From Bradysia coprophila (taxonomy: Eukaryota > Arthropoda > Insecta > Diptera > Sciaridae), in NCBI RefSeq assembly GCF_014529535.1, contig NW_023503313.1:1-64000 (forward strand): a DNA stretch of 64,000 bases, given 5' to 3'. The position numbers were made by a program, and so were the translations under genes. Below are positions 1 to 13,679 of this stretch, one piece after another. Positions within the stretch are counted from its first letter, which is position 1, and each line of letters opens with the position of its first letter. The notes beneath the pieces are model-generated. The model saw only the letters and a list, made by a program, of their open reading frames with translations, ran no database searches and was not told where the DNA came from.

Positions 1-1
1 C

Positions 2-121
2 AATGGAAGCAACATTTATGAAGTAAAAGATTATTGTAATGAATTGTTGAAAAATCTTGATAAAAAAGAAAACGAAGAATTCGATAGTTCACTTGTCCAC
101 TTGTCGTCTGTAAAAGGCTAA
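2..121 (+). CDS. C-terminal end of an unidentified protein, cut by window edge
   Basis: The frame beginning at base 2 is open from the window edge to a TAA at 119-121 and encodes 39 residues, starting N-G-S-N-I-Y and ending L-S-S-V-K-G. The stretch is hydrophilic, rich in Lys, Asp, Glu and Asn, as in the tail of a soluble protein. It lies in a GC-poor region where a 39-codon open frame can occur by chance, so this is only suggestive. The following 500 bases read like 3' UTR and intergenic DNA. I cannot name the protein; the N-terminal part lies outside the window. Confidence 0.45.
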   Translation, partial: NGSNIYEVKDYCNELLKNLDKKENEEFDSSLVHLSSVKG

Positions 122-627
122 CGATTACACAACTGCACATCACAAGATTGAACCTGTTTCGCTTCCTATTTCTGTATTTTCAATAGATTTTTTTATATAA
201 TCTTTTACTTCATTAATTTTCACACTTTATCGTGCAATATTGCTATAAAAAACCAGTGATTATTATTGTTTAATTTTGTATTGTCACTGTCACTTGAGCT
301 TGATCTTATCATATGTCTGTAGTACCGCAAGTATACTTAATTTTCAAATATTTTTCGCAAGTAGCTCTATACAAACAAACAAAAACATGCCATCGTTACG
401 CATTGAATACATTTTTATTTGTCTACTTACAACGACCTACCTACCATATTCTAATGCGCCTGTCGTCTATATTCGGTTTCCTAGCGATAATTCTGATAAA
501 CAAATCAACAACAGAAAATGCAATAACTCCCCTCGAGCGTAGTGCATTTTCAAATAATTTGACATTGATGATGGCTAAAGGAACGAAATAAAATAATTTT
601 CGTTACGTATTTTCCTACAGAGGAAAA
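122..627. other. Intergenic region and 5' UTR of the CDK20-like gene
   Basis: No convincing coding exon was seen. Two overlapping open frames (276-591) have low-complexity, non-conserved translations. A pyrimidine-rich stretch ending in TACAG at 616-620 lies 8 bases before the CDK20-like start codon and could be the acceptor of a 5' UTR intron. Confidence 0.4.
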
Positions 628-1900
<1,273 letters not shown>

Positions 1901-2046
1901 TTGAAACAAACGAACTACAAAAACACAGCCAATGCATTTCAATAAGTACCTAAGTGTCCCTCGTAAAGAAGAAAAAAATATTTTGAAATATTTGATGGTA
2001 TAAATTGTGAACGAATATTTTTTAGAAAAGATTAATTGTTTATAAA

Positions 2047-2052
2047 AATAAA
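2047..2052 (+). terminator. Candidate polyadenylation signal of the CDK20-like gene
   Basis: AATAAA lies 147 bases after the stop codon in an AT-rich stretch. It is the first canonical hexamer downstream on this strand. Confidence 0.5.
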
Positions 2053-4986
2053 TTGCTTTTACGATTCTAAGTGATAAGTGGCAAGGATTTTAATATCAAT
2101 TGTTGGCAAGACGTTTCGAGTGAACAGCTAGGTGGACTCTCTACACGTATACTTGAAAGCGTAGTTACTCATGTAAACTCAATACTCAGTGACCTGTCAC
2201 ATACGGCTATTCATCTGATATCGATAACGACGACAAAAATAGTGACAAGGGTAATATGATCCTTTACATAGGAAAATACATGTTTAAAAAAATTGAAGTA
2301 CAAGATTTGAAATCAGGGATAATATATATATATTACGTCACGCAAAAACATGAGACAAAACCTCAAGATTTTATACAAAAAGTATCTCTAGTCTCATGTT
2401 TTTGAGTGACGTAATATATGTTTGACCTCTCAACAGATTATAAATGCTCTAATCGATGGAAGTAATAGACCCAATAATAATACTGGTCATATGCTTACCG
2501 TCTGTAACAGGTTAATAAAATAGTTTTTGATACACCGAAAGGCGGGCTTAAAAAATGAGATTGGATACTAGCCTGGAGCTGTCGGATTTTGAACCTCGTC
2601 ACAGTCAGCTCTACTTTAAACTACGCTACACTAAATAAGACGGACATTTTTGATTCTACAACTTTCGCTTTTGAGTGCTAGAAGGGCTCTAACGAGTACA
2701 CATATATAGCTGCCACACATTGTAAAAAAAAAAATCGAAATTGGGGTCAACATGTCAAAAATGCAAAATAAATTTTACAGCAGACACTGTGTTGAGCAAA
2801 AACAAAAAAATACTGAAAGGTTGGGCGTTTCCTTACTCATTCGTCCCCGCTAGCGCTCGAAGACAAAAATTGTGGAGCAAACATTGTTCGTATCGGGTAG
2901 GTTAATGGCCAAAAAGCTGGCTACCTTGAAAGAACTGTCTGACAGCCCAGATCATTTGGTTGGAAGGCTAGTTCGAAACCACTGATCTATCCCGTAATGT
3001 GGCGAACGTTTCAAGCTTTGTGGAAGTCACACAGTCTCTCGGTCTATGAACTTTACATGAATACATTGACGTTGAAATAAAGAAGAAAAAATTACGAAAG
3101 ATATTGGTATTGCTTTGCCATCAGGTGACGTGGGATTTTTAAAAACAGAAGACATCCTGGGTAAAAAAATGTTCGCAACCCTCACACCCGGACTAAATAG
3201 ACCCGAACGTTTTTTTCTATATATATTTGGACAATGTTTACGCTTACTGGGGAAAATCAATTACAAAAATGTCTAATTCGGTTACAATTTAGCAGTAAAT
3301 ACATATTCTCCAGTTCGAGATATAATTTCCAAAATTTATATATTTTCTCTCTCTTGTTACCAAGATACCTGATACGACTCTTGAGGCTAATCTCCATCAT
3401 CAATGCTATATTGTTCTACATTGTTCACAGTGAATACGTCCTTTTTGGCACCTATACAACATTTCTAACATCGGAATACTCGACTATGATCGACAAAATC
3501 CTGAAAATCGTGTTACAGTATTTTGCTTTGATTTTTTCTCCAGTGATCCAGTGAGTTCGAAGTGAGTTACTGTATTTTTAGCTGAATAAAATCAAATGAG
3601 AATCATTCTGAACAGCAATCAATTGTTCAACATCAAACATTTATGTAGGTAGTCAAGCATTTCAAGTCAACCCTCTTGCTTTATAACATATATTGTCATT
3701 GCAATAATTGATAAGGGCGCAGACGCTGTAAAAATTCGGGATTGGATCGTACATGTAAAAATACATCAAAATAATTTCGATTTAAAAAAAACGAAGGGTG
3801 TGCTTTTCGAAGCTTTTCTCGTAGGAAGGATTTTCTAAGGAATTAAAAAAAAGTTTTTTCGTCAAAACTGAAAAGATTTGGTGTTTTGTTTTGCAGTTGA
3901 AAAAGTGTTGTGATTAGTGTACCGAATTACCGATGATGGACACAATTATGAAACGCAGAATGTGAACATAAAAGACTCAATCTATATTTTCAATAAAACA
4001 AATAAAATCAGAACCAGTGATTTAAACGCGATTTGGCATACGCAATTAGACAAGAGATTTTTTATCCTTACCTAGTTTTCCTTGTTAGAGGTTCGTATAT
4101 ATAGATGTGTAGTTTACTGAGTATATATTGGTTAATGTGACCGAGTTTTAAATAGAAAGTTAAAGAAAAGTCGTTCAATCCATTATCGAAACTTTGATAT
4201 TAAATATATTTGAGATGTAATGTCGGTGTTTGTCGCTTCAGTCTTTCGTAGTAGTATGAATTGATTTTTTTTAGTAAAATGATACGGTTCGGTATAAAGC
4301 TGTGACATCCTGTCGTTATCACATTTAGTACTACCGACTGCAGAAACTCAACAAATCTTATTTGAAAGTATAGTGTTTGCGGTTGTGATTACTGAGAATG
4401 AAGATTCATGTAATCCCTGAAAGATTGTTACTCTTCTTGTCACATAAATTTATTACTTTTTTGTTGTGTGAGAGGGAACAAAATAAATTATGCAGATTTC
4501 TGCTGTCGATTCGACTCGAGTAAAGTTTTTTCTCAAGAGTACCAATTTATTGAGGAAATAGTTTTCCAAAATCTTGAAAAACAATCGTACGCATATTTAC
4601 CAGAAGCCTATGTTACCCATTTCCCTTCTCGTTTCTACTTTTTGACACAGAGACGATGTCTAACTTCGACGTCGATTGATACCTGCTTCGAATCACCACC
4701 TTTCATCCTTACTTTTGGTGGTTCTTGAGCCAATTAATTGACTTTTAGTTATGATATCCTGGGACTATTATTGGGAAAACATTTTCCCATTTTTTTTTAT
4801 TTTCCCAAATTTTCCTAAATTTTTCCAAATTTCCACAAAACTAATTTTTTGGGAAAATTAAGGAAAAATCTTCCTAGAAGATATGGGAAGGTATAGGAAA
4901 ATATGATCAAATGTTTTCACAAAAATAGTATCTGTATAAATCAGTCTAACAAAGTTAATTAAATTTACAGAAACAAGCAGAAAATC
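2053..4986. other. Intergenic region between the kinase and GABA-B receptor genes
   Basis: Apart from the hairpin element at 2327-2419, I see no supported gene. Open frames at 2071-2259, 3234-3554 and 4468-4728 have no recognisable domain, coding bias or splice partners. A run of TTTTCCC/AAATTTTCC-type repeats occupies about 4770-4910; a similar tract is at 43990-44080. The 5' UTR exon(s) of the receptor gene probably lie in the last part: an acceptor-like TTTACAG ends at about 4971. Confidence 0.4.
2327..2419. mobile_element. Short palindromic MITE-like hairpin, ends TATTACGTCAC
   Basis: The left arm reads TATTACGTCAC(G)CAAAAACATGAGAC; its reverse complement closes the element at 2391-2419 with one mismatch in the first 28 bases. 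The short unpaired centre is AT-rich. It is flanked by TATATA-type sequence, so a TA target duplication is plausible but cannot be proved in this context. Confidence 0.6.
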
Positions 4987-7900
4987 ATGACTCATGTTGC
5001 GACGTTTCTGATTTTCTGTATGGTTTTCATCATATCCGCACAACGACCTAGCTCAAGTCATCGCTCAGATGTTTATATTGCTGGCTTCTTTCCGTACGGA
5101 GATGGTGTTGAAAATGCAGCTACAGGTAATTTTTAACATCTGATTACTCGTTCCTTTCTAGTACTCATATAATTGCATCATTAGGCCGAGGAGTTATGCC
5201 TAGCGTCAAACTAGCCCTTGATCACGTCAACGAACATTCCAATATTTTAAGAAACTATCGGCTTCATATGTGGTGGAATGATACAGAAGTGAGACCGTAT
5301 CTGTCCTATTCACCAACCTCTTAAATTTACATCAATTTTTTCTTCAGTGTAACGCTGCGGTTGGAGTCAAATCATTTTTCGATATGATGCACTCCGGACC
5401 CCATAAGTTAATGTTATTTGGTGCGGCGTGTACTCATGTTACCGATCCAATAGCAAAAGCTAGCAAACATTGGCACTTAACCCAATTGTCTTACGCCGAC
5501 ACGCATCCAATGTTCACCAAAGACGCATTCCCGAATTTCTTCCGCGTTGTACCATCCGAAAATGCATTCAACGCACCGCGTTTGGCATTGTTGAAGGAAT
5601 TCAACTGGACCCGTATCGGAACAATTTATCAAAATGAACCGAGATATTCATTGCCACATAATCATATGGTAGCTGATCTGGATGCAATGGGCTTTGAAGT
5701 GGTCGAAACGCAAAGTTTTGTGAACGATGTCAGTGAAGCGTTGAAGAAATTGGCGGAAAAAGATGTTAGAATCATTTTGGGTAATTTCAACGAGCATTGG
5801 GCGAGGAAACTTTTTTGCGAAGCTTATCGATTGGAAATGTACGGACGCTCCTATCAATGGCTCATAATGGGAACGTACTCCGTGGAATGGTGGAATATTA
5901 CCAGCGACTGTTCGCAGGAAGAATTGGTGACTGCTTTAGAGTCAACGATTTTAACCGATCTGCTACCTTTGTCTACAACGGGTGATATCACCGTTTCGGG
6001 AATCGTACGCTAAGCCACGGTTAAAAAGAGTTCAATCCTTTAACTAACCTATCAAACATTTGTACACAGACGGCTGAAGAATATTTGGCTGAATACGATA
6101 GCAGACGAGGTGGTGAATACTCTAGATTCCATGGCTACACATATGATGGAATTTGGGCGGCAGCTTTGGCTATTCAATACGTAGCACATCGGAAGGATCA
6201 ATTTTTGTCACGCTTTGAATACCGTGTTAAGGATTGGGAAAACATTTTCCTTGAGGCATTAAAAAACACAAGCTTCGAGGGCGTCACTGTAAGTGATTGA
6301 ACTAAAGCATATTTTTCTCGTTTAGAAGCTTTTGTTGAGCTTTCGGGATTGTACCATACTTAGACGAGTAGCCTATGAGAATCGCCTATTGAGTTCAAAT
6401 AGTCAGAAGCTTGTTTTCTCCTTTGCTGCCTCTTCCATGGTTGGCACCTTTCCTAGAAAGTTCTTGTTCCTCCCGCAAACTGCTAAATGAAATGAACTGC
6501 TAACTGCAGTCTAGTGACCATATTAAATAAACTCTCTCGAATAACTATGTCTAAATATAGGGTCCAGTGAGATTTTATAACAACGAACGTCGTGCCAATA
6601 TTTTACTGAAACAATTCCAATTTGGCAACGAAGAAAAAATTGGCGAATACAATTCCATTCACAATCGCTTAGACTTTTCCCCAGGAAAACCACTGAAATG
6701 GGTAACGAATTCGAAAACTTATCACAAACACTGACCACGACGACAATTAAATCATTGTGACTTTATAGATTGGTCGTTCACCGCCGAAAGATCGAACATT
6801 GAGGATCATTGAACATAGTCAAGTGAATTTGACGATTTATGCGATACTGGCAAGTTGTTCTGCTTTGGGAATTTTGATGGCAACCGTTTTCCTGGTCTTC
6901 AATATTAAATATCGTAATCAAAGGTTGGAATTTGATGGAATGGTACGACGATGCAGTTCGTTAAGACTGTTCGTTCTGTTTTAGATACATTAAAATGTCC
7001 AGTCCACATTTGAACAATTTGATTATCGTTGGATGTATGCTCACGTATCTGAGCGTTATATTTTTGGGACTTGATAGTGGCCTGAGCAGCATATCAGCAT
7101 TTCCATATATTTGTACAGCAAGAGCCTGGCTGTTAATGGCCGGATTCAGTTTGGCTTTTGGTGCAATGTTTTCAAAGGTGAGATTAGTCTCCGTAAGAGT
7201 TGCGTGATAACAAAAATTCAAAATTAATTTCCGATAGACCTGGCGGGTGCATTCCATCTTCACGGACGTTAAGTTGAACAAAAAAGTGATCAAAGATTAC
7301 CAACTGTTTATGGTGGTTGGTATTTTATTGGCTATCGATTTAGTTATAATGACAACATGGCAGATTGCCGATCCCTTCTATCGCGACACGAAACAAATTG
7401 AACCGCTGGTATGTGGTTTACATTGCCTGTGTTTTAGTAAACGGTCATTTGCTAAGATAAATTCTTTCACAGCATCATCCATCCTTGGAAGATGTTCTGA
7501 TTGTGCAAGAAAACGAATATTGTCAGTCGAAAAGCATAACCATCTTCATTGGAATCATTTACGCATACAAAGGAGTGCTTCTGGTGAGTACATCACTAGT
7601 CTAGCGTCAACCGAACAAAGAAAAAACTAAAATTTTGAACCACTGTTTCATTGGCAGATTTTCGGCGCTTTTCTGGCATGGGAAACTCGACACGTATCGA
7701 TACCAGCTCTAAACGACTCCAAACACATTGGCTTATCAGTCTACAATGTTTTGATCATGTGCATCATGGGCGCCGCCATTGCATTGGTTTTATCTGATCG
7801 CAAAGACGCCGTGTTTATCTTGATCTCTTTATTTATAATTTTTTGTACGACTGGCACATTGTGTTTGGTGTTCGTTCCGAAAGTAAGATTGGTAGTAATT

Positions 7901-9612
7901 CCATTAGTATAGTTGTTTCCATTACCCAGTGCTTTTAGAAGGATGGCAATGCGAATTTACAAAAAAAAAATCAATTTCAATTTCAGCTGGTTGAAATGAA
8001 AAGAAATCCTCAAGGGACGGTCGATAAACGGATCAGAGCCACATTGCGTCCAATGTCGAAAAATCGTAGAGATTCATCCGTGTGCGAATTGGAGCAACGT
8101 CTTAGAGACGTAAAGTCGAACAATTGTCGCTTCCGTAAAGCGTTAATGGAAAAAGAAGCCGAATTACAGGTCAGTACCGAAAAGGAGTCTACCAGCGAAA
8201 TACCATCAGACCCTCAATTTGAACGAAATGACATTTCCAGGCATTGATTCGTAAACTGGGACCTGAAGCACGCAATTGGTTGGATGGAGTCAGTTGCGAA
8301 TCGGAACCGTTGCTGAATCAATCGAAACTGTCAGTTCCAACAGTTCGCCGAGATTTGCCAAGCACAACGGAGATAACTGAAATGACATCCGTAGGTAGTG
8401 TGACATCGACGCATGCTGAACAGGAAAACGGAACGGTTACAACGGACAGTCGAAAGTAAAATATTTTGATTTTGAATGTAAGAGAAAGAACTGTTTGGAT
8501 TGACCAATACCAATTTTAGCGCGAAAAATCTGCAATTTCAAATTGATCCTGTTATGCAGCCGATGATTCAAACCCAACAAATTGCCGATAATAAGGTACC
8601 TCCAAAGAGTAACGATACGCAACAAAAGGCACATCAACGCCGGAAAAGTAAAACTCCTGACAACACCCCTGATCATAAAGTGCTTACAACGTCAGAGAGC
8701 AGGGAGAGCAATCACTACATTAAGAATAAGACCATGCAATCACCGACTAGTCGAGGAAGGGTAAGCTTTTTGGTACATTGACGTCGTCACTGTCAAGTTT
8801 TTACACAAAATTCGACTTCATTCAGGACGCTGATGGATTCTCTTCTTCTCGCACAAAGATCAACACCCAATTTAATTCTGCCACAATGACGCATTCTAAC
8901 AGTGAATTGAATACCATTTGTCCGCACAATAAAGGTAGCACGAAAAGTATGTTGAAACGGGTTCCCATTTTTCTACCATTTTCCGTTCGAAAATTAAATT
9001 TGTTTTTTTGCCACAGACTTAAACGGCGAACAGCAACGCAGAGTAAGTGTACAGATGGGTGCCGCCTTGAAAAGTAATTTCGTCGTATCACAAAGTGATT
9101 TATGGGACACCCAAACATTATCGCATGCCAAACAGCGTCAATCACCGCGTAACCATCCGAATCCACAACGTTGTCAAGAGCACGGTCACATTGTAACATA
9201 CGATCAGAACAATACGACACCAATCCAACGATCTGTATCAGAAAAGAACCGTACCAAACATCGACACAAATCGAAAGTGCTGATGGGCCAAAGTGAAACG
9301 GACAGCGAACGTGAACGCGAAACCGTCAACAATTGTACACAGACACGGAAATTGATCAAATCCGCTCATGCACATCATCATTCATCGCCGAATGTTGCGC
9401 CCGACAAGCTTCGTAAGCATCGAACGAAAACCGAATCGTCGATGTACGGTGCCAGTTCGGAATCGGAACTGTTGGATGGTGACACAGCCATATTGCCGAT
9501 ATTTCGAAAACTTTTAACGGAAAAACAGCCTAGATATCGTAGTAGAAATAATGTAGTCGGTGCAAGTTGTCCTAATATTTCAATTAAGTGTGATATTGTT
9601 GAGTATTTGTAA
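4987..9612 (+). CDS. GABA-B-R2: Metabotropic GABA-B receptor subunit 2
   Basis: Spliced model, 15 exons, 1156 aa: 4987-5125, 5185-5288, 5348-6004, 6070-6288, 6561-6701, 6769-6923, 6985-7177, 7238-7408, 7473-7583, 7658-7882, 7987-8169, 8241-8455, 8520-8760, 8826-8946, 9017-9612. Every junction is GT-AG and keeps phase. In order: signal peptide (about residues 1-19), a bilobed venus-flytrap domain to about 425, seven membrane helices (about 439-703), a cytoplasmic coiled coil with CELEQRL and [13 protein letters not shown] (about 740-775), and a long Ser/Gln/His-rich tail. Subunit 2 pairs with GABA-B R1 through the coiled coil and couples the dimer to Gi/o; it is the non-GABA-binding partner (family knowledge). 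Helix 1 ends with [18 protein letters not shown], typical of this subunit. The length is close to that of other insect R2 proteins. The exon 12 donor GTAAAA contains an in-frame TAA, so retaining that intron would remove the tail. An ATTAAA at 9704-9709 is a possible poly(A) signal. Confidence 0.96.
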
Positions 9613-11269
9613 GATGTGCGCATATTATAAAGAAGAAAGAAAAGAAAGAAAAAAACAAAAACAAATTAGTGGAAAAAAACATTTTATCGGTGTAATTAGT
9701 TGAATTAAAACCGCAACCAACCACAAAAATATTTAAACTTTTATGCACAAACCTTTGGTTGTTGATTTATGGTACAAAGGAATCAAAATCGTCACTTAAA
9801 TACCCGACACACACCCACACCACTTCGGAATTTATCTAAATTTATGTGAGTAAAGTACTAAAGTAATTACGAAATTTGCACAACTAAATCTCTCTAACGT
9901 AGCATGGGCTAAGTAATTTTTCACTATTTTTTCTTATCGGATCGATTTTTCTTTCGTCCACTCCGTAAACCATGTTAATTGTTCGACCATGTTCCCCTGT
10001 AAAAAGGAACAGTTCTTCAGAAATACACCCAAAATGTGACTACAATAACTTGAGGAACTCTGCGATAGCTATAAATCAGTGTTCATGAAAATCGTAGCAC
10101 ATCATTAATGTGTCCTCCATTGAAAGATGACATAATCGGTTCTTTCAGAACTTTGGTGTCGTTGCAGCAAACTGATTTCAAGAATAAACGTCTATGCGGT
10201 CTTAAAAACTCAAGTTCAAAAAAATGAAGTAAAAGATTCGAAGTCCATCTCATGAAAATACTTTCATCAAATGAAGTAATAGATGGTAAACCTTCTTGCT
10301 GTATGTTAAAGGTTAAACTGTGAATATTCAAAATTATCTGACTCTCAGGAACATTCTACACTTTATTCAATAATCGAATTTTGAGATCGAGAAAACGACA
10401 GAAATTTCATACGCCCAAATACAAACATGTCTATCGTGGTCTATTGAATTTTAAAAATTAAGAAAACATCGAAATGTTTCTAACTAACGATTTTTCCATA
10501 TTTTATAATTGCATGCAAAGCATAAAATGTGCAGTATAGAGAGGACAAGTTAAATACATTTACAGAGAGAAGTATATCGTGAAAAAGTTACAATTTAGCT
10601 TTTTCTGAATGCACATTCTTGTTACAATGCACAACGAGATAAGAACTATAACGAATTGGACGATTTTTTGCTAACTGTAAGCTCGGGTTTAATTGTGAAA
10701 TTAGCTCTGACAGGAATTGAACTAACAATTAAGTTCCAAACAAAACATTTTTATATTTTATTTCGATGCCGAACGTTATTTGAAGCATTTTTGCATTAAA
10801 TTATGCATGGAAATTTTGCATAATTAATTTTTAATTTAGTAAAGAAAAATTAAGAAAATAAGCAAAGTCTGAAATCTTCGTCAACATGCGTGCAGCGCGC
10901 CATCATTTTATTCAGTCGAAATTGCGAAAATTAACATATAGAACAATCGGGATATTTAACAAAGATGTAAACAAAATGTCCTTATTTATTTGGCAAATGA
11001 CCCTTCTCCATCGGGTTTTACATGTTATGAACACAAAATCAGCTTTATAAAAAAAATTAAAAACTTTTTTGTTATGGTCTAGAATAATGTTTTGCTCATA
11101 ATAATGTTCTTAATCGAATTTACATCGTTGTTTGGAACTCAATTGCTAGTTCGAAGAGCTCAATTTATCATCCTTCTCGAAATTCTTTGATGGGAATACA
11201 TCAGCTGGAGTGCTGGACTCTTGCTAGCTACACCGATAGAATATTATTGTCTCGTTCGGATAATTGTCT
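9613..11269. other. Intergenic region downstream of the GABA-B receptor
   Basis: Probably begins with the receptor 3' UTR (A-rich at 9630-9670). No supported coding exon is present. It contains one paired copy of the dispersed GAAGTAAAAGATT motif at 10226-10284; otherwise I see only AT-rich unique sequence. Confidence 0.4.
10226..10284 (+). repeat. Paired GAAGTAAAAGATT / GAAGTAATAGAT boxes
   Basis: Two boxes, GAAGTAAAAGATT (10226-10238) and GAAGTAATAGAT (10273-10284), flank a spacer containing CATCTCATGAAAATACTT. The same arrangement, including the ATCTC-TGAAAATACTT spacer, occurs on the other strand at 14907-14965, so this is a genuine dispersed repeat. Confidence 0.6.
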
Positions 11270-11366
11270 TTTTCCTGCCTTACTTCGGACTGTGGCCGTG
11301 GCTACGTGTCACATGTACGTCGTCCGACAAGTAGCAACCATACGTGTCCGAAGTAAGGCAGGAAAA
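11270..11366. repeat. Inverted repeat with 21-bp perfect arms
   Basis: TTTTCCTGCCTTACTTCGGA at 11270-11289 is matched exactly by its reverse complement at 11347-11366; the loop of about 55 bases shows weaker secondary pairing. It could be a small MITE or a hairpin remnant. No target duplication was identified. Confidence 0.6.
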
Positions 11367-11487
11367 GGGTTGTACTTATATTCTTCAGCTAGATATATTT
11401 ATTTACATGTCTCTGTGGTAAGACTAACAGTACATCAGCGCGGAGAGGGAGTTTGGGCTTATCTGTGCATCGATACATAAAACATGA

Positions 11488-11599
11488 TATGCACCTGTGC
11501 CCAAATGATTATTTTGACGATTTGGACTATGATTCGCGCCTTCGGCTTGGGATCACAATCAAAAACTGGTTCAAGTAATCATTTGGACACAGGTGCATA
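11488..11599. mobile_element. TA-type MITE, ends TGCACCTGTG
   Basis: Inverted ends TGCACCTGTG are bounded by TA on both sides. The arms continue with AAATGATTATTTTGACGATT on the left and ATCATTTGGACAC on the right. A relative with the same TIR and the internal motif ATTTTGACGRTTYGGA is at 54861-54974. Tc1/mariner-type target preference is inferred from the TA. Confidence 0.7.
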
Positions 11600-11756
11600 A
11601 TATGTGTTATCAGATTGTGAGTTAAATTTGTCAATGCCGACTGATATGAATTGATCTAATAAAGGTCAATGAAATGACGTCAAACCTTGATCGATACACT
11701 CTTAGAAAAGTGAAACTTGTCATGTATTGTAATTGGCTCTAGGACTTATTAACCCC

Positions 11757-13090
11757 GGACAAAATAACTCCGGACAAAATAACCCGGACAAAATAACCCC
11801 GGTCAAAATAACCCCGATCAGGTCAGGACAAAATAACCCCTGGACTAAATGATGACGACATTGAAGGGGGGATACTCCCCCCTTCACCCCCCTCTGCGGG
11901 GGCTGCCGCCCCTCGACCCCGCTTTTTTATTTTTTTTTTATTTTCCACGGCCTGCGGCGCAGCATATAATCTATTAAATTATATCAATTATATACTTGAG
12001 TATATTCGAACATATCGACTATATACTCAAGTACATTCTAATATATCGACTATTAATTTGAATATATTGACTCTATACTCGAATATGTCTACTATCATCG
12101 AATATATGGACTACAACTATGTACTCGACTATATTCGAATATGTTGACTATATACTAGACTATCGTCGAATATGTCGACTAAGAACTAGACTATACTCGA
12201 ATATATCGACTACATACTAGACTATCATCGAACATATCGACTATATACTCGATTTCATTCGAATATACCGACTATATTCGCATATATCAAATATAAACGA
12301 CTATATTCGAATATATCAACTAAGTACTCCACTCCACTATATTCAAATATATCGACTAAGAACTAGACTATATTCGAATATATCGACTACATACTAGACT
12401 ATCATCGAACATATCGACTATATACCCGATTACATTCGAATATACCGACTATATTCGCATATATCAAATATAAACGACTATGTTCGAATATATCAACTAA
12501 GTACTCCACTCCACTATATTCAAATATATCGACTAAGAACTAGACTATATTCGAATATATCGACTACGTACTAGACTATCATCGAACATATCGACTATAT
12601 ACCCGATTACATTCGAATATACCGACTATATTCGCATATATCAAATATAAACGACTATATTCGAATATGTCAACTAAGTACTCCACTCCACTATATTCGA
12701 ATATATCGACTAAGAACTAGACTATATTCGAATATATCGACTACATACTAGTATGTATGTATCGCCTATATTCGCATATAGCAAACATGATCGATTATAT
12801 TCGAATATATCGACTATATTCGCATATATCAAATATATTCGACAAGATACTCGAATATATTCGAATACATCCACTATGTACTCGACTATATTCGAACATA
12901 TCGACCATGTACTCATGAATATTCGAATATATTGAGTGTATTGAAAATATTCGAGTAACTATATCGTTTTTTTTATTTGGGAGTTATTCTGTCCGGAGTT
13001 ATTTTGTCCGGGTTATTTTGTCCGGGGTTATTTTGTCCAGGGGACATTATGTCCGGATTTATTTCGTCCGGGGTTATTTTGTCCGAACGC
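11757..13090. mobile_element. Satellite-bearing element with repeated GGACAAAATAACC ends
   Basis: The left end (about 11752-11848) carries about six copies of (C)CGGACAAAATAACC. The right end (about 12978-13088) carries about seven copies in inverted orientation, GGTTATTTTGTCCGG. Next to the left cluster is a GC-rich stretch (11866-11925) of C and G runs, unlike anything nearby. The core is the TTCGAA-rich tandem array at about 11960-12960. The symmetric clusters of subterminal repeats look like a transposon end, but no transposase or clear target duplication is visible, so the class is undetermined. Confidence 0.65.
11960..12960. repeat. Tandem array of TATTCGAATATATCGACTA-type units, 177-bp higher-order period
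   Basis: Short variants of TATTCGAATATATCGACTA recur throughout. Inside the array a longer block starting CGAATATATCGACTACATAC repeats near 12190, 12366, 12542 and 12719, a higher-order period of about 177 bases with very few changes between copies 2 and 3. Open frames on both strands here (for example 12722-12935) are a by-product of the repeat. Confidence 0.85.
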
Positions 13091-13093
13091 CAT

Positions 13094-13206
13094 TGTAATT
13101 TGGGAGTTTGACTGGTTCTTGTAATCCACATTGAAATAGAGTCGTGCGATCTTCTGTTAGTTTTAGCAAGTGGATTGTAGATACAAACCACAACTCCCAA
13201 ACAAGA
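13094..13206. mobile_element. Imperfect inverted repeat with TTGGGAGTTT ends
   Basis: AATTTGGGAGTTTGACTGGT at the left end pairs with AACTCCCAAAC at the right end. The arms continue imperfectly through TTGTAATCCAC on the left and its partner GTGGATTGTAG near 13173. It directly abuts the right end of the satellite-bearing element. Probably a MITE remnant. Confidence 0.45.
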
Positions 13207-13679
13207 AAATTTAACGGAATTCATTTCAACATCCTCGGTTGAATTAAGTCAGATAGATTTAAATCTAATAGAATCGGCTAGTCATATCATATCGATATCG
13301 ACGATAATAATAAATGATAAGTTCAGGCTAGTGTTCTTAAATTGCGGAAAAATATTGAAGTAATTTTATATTAAATGGATCAAACACTTTACACAAATTA
13401 AGTAACAGATTTATTGAGTTTGTTACGATAAGCTTACCGTTTCTAAAAGGTTGACTATATTGATAACAGATTTATGTTGATCCATTCACTTGAATGAAAT
13501 CATCACTTGAGCAACGATTGTTATTTGATTTGATTTACTGTGAAGTGGTCCGAATACACGAAAAAAGCGGAGACTACCGATTTACGTTCAGGAGATACCG
13601 ATTTGCTAGCGAAGCTCAAATAACTGCATCTCATAAGTGGAATGAACATTTAAGTCATAAAATATTACGTTTTTACGTA

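Noticed and set aside
20-32. A further copy of the GAAGTAAAAGATT motif
   Set aside because: It lies in the putative coding end (codons E-V-K-D-Y), so it is probably coincidental and was not counted.
11757-13090. CRISPR-like array of direct repeats
   Set aside because: Spacers are not unique, units are degenerate and contiguous, and the host is a eukaryote.
12722-13224. Short frames in the satellite and in the GGACAAAATAACC cluster
   Set aside because: Peptides are simple translations of the DNA repeats; no start context or splice sites.
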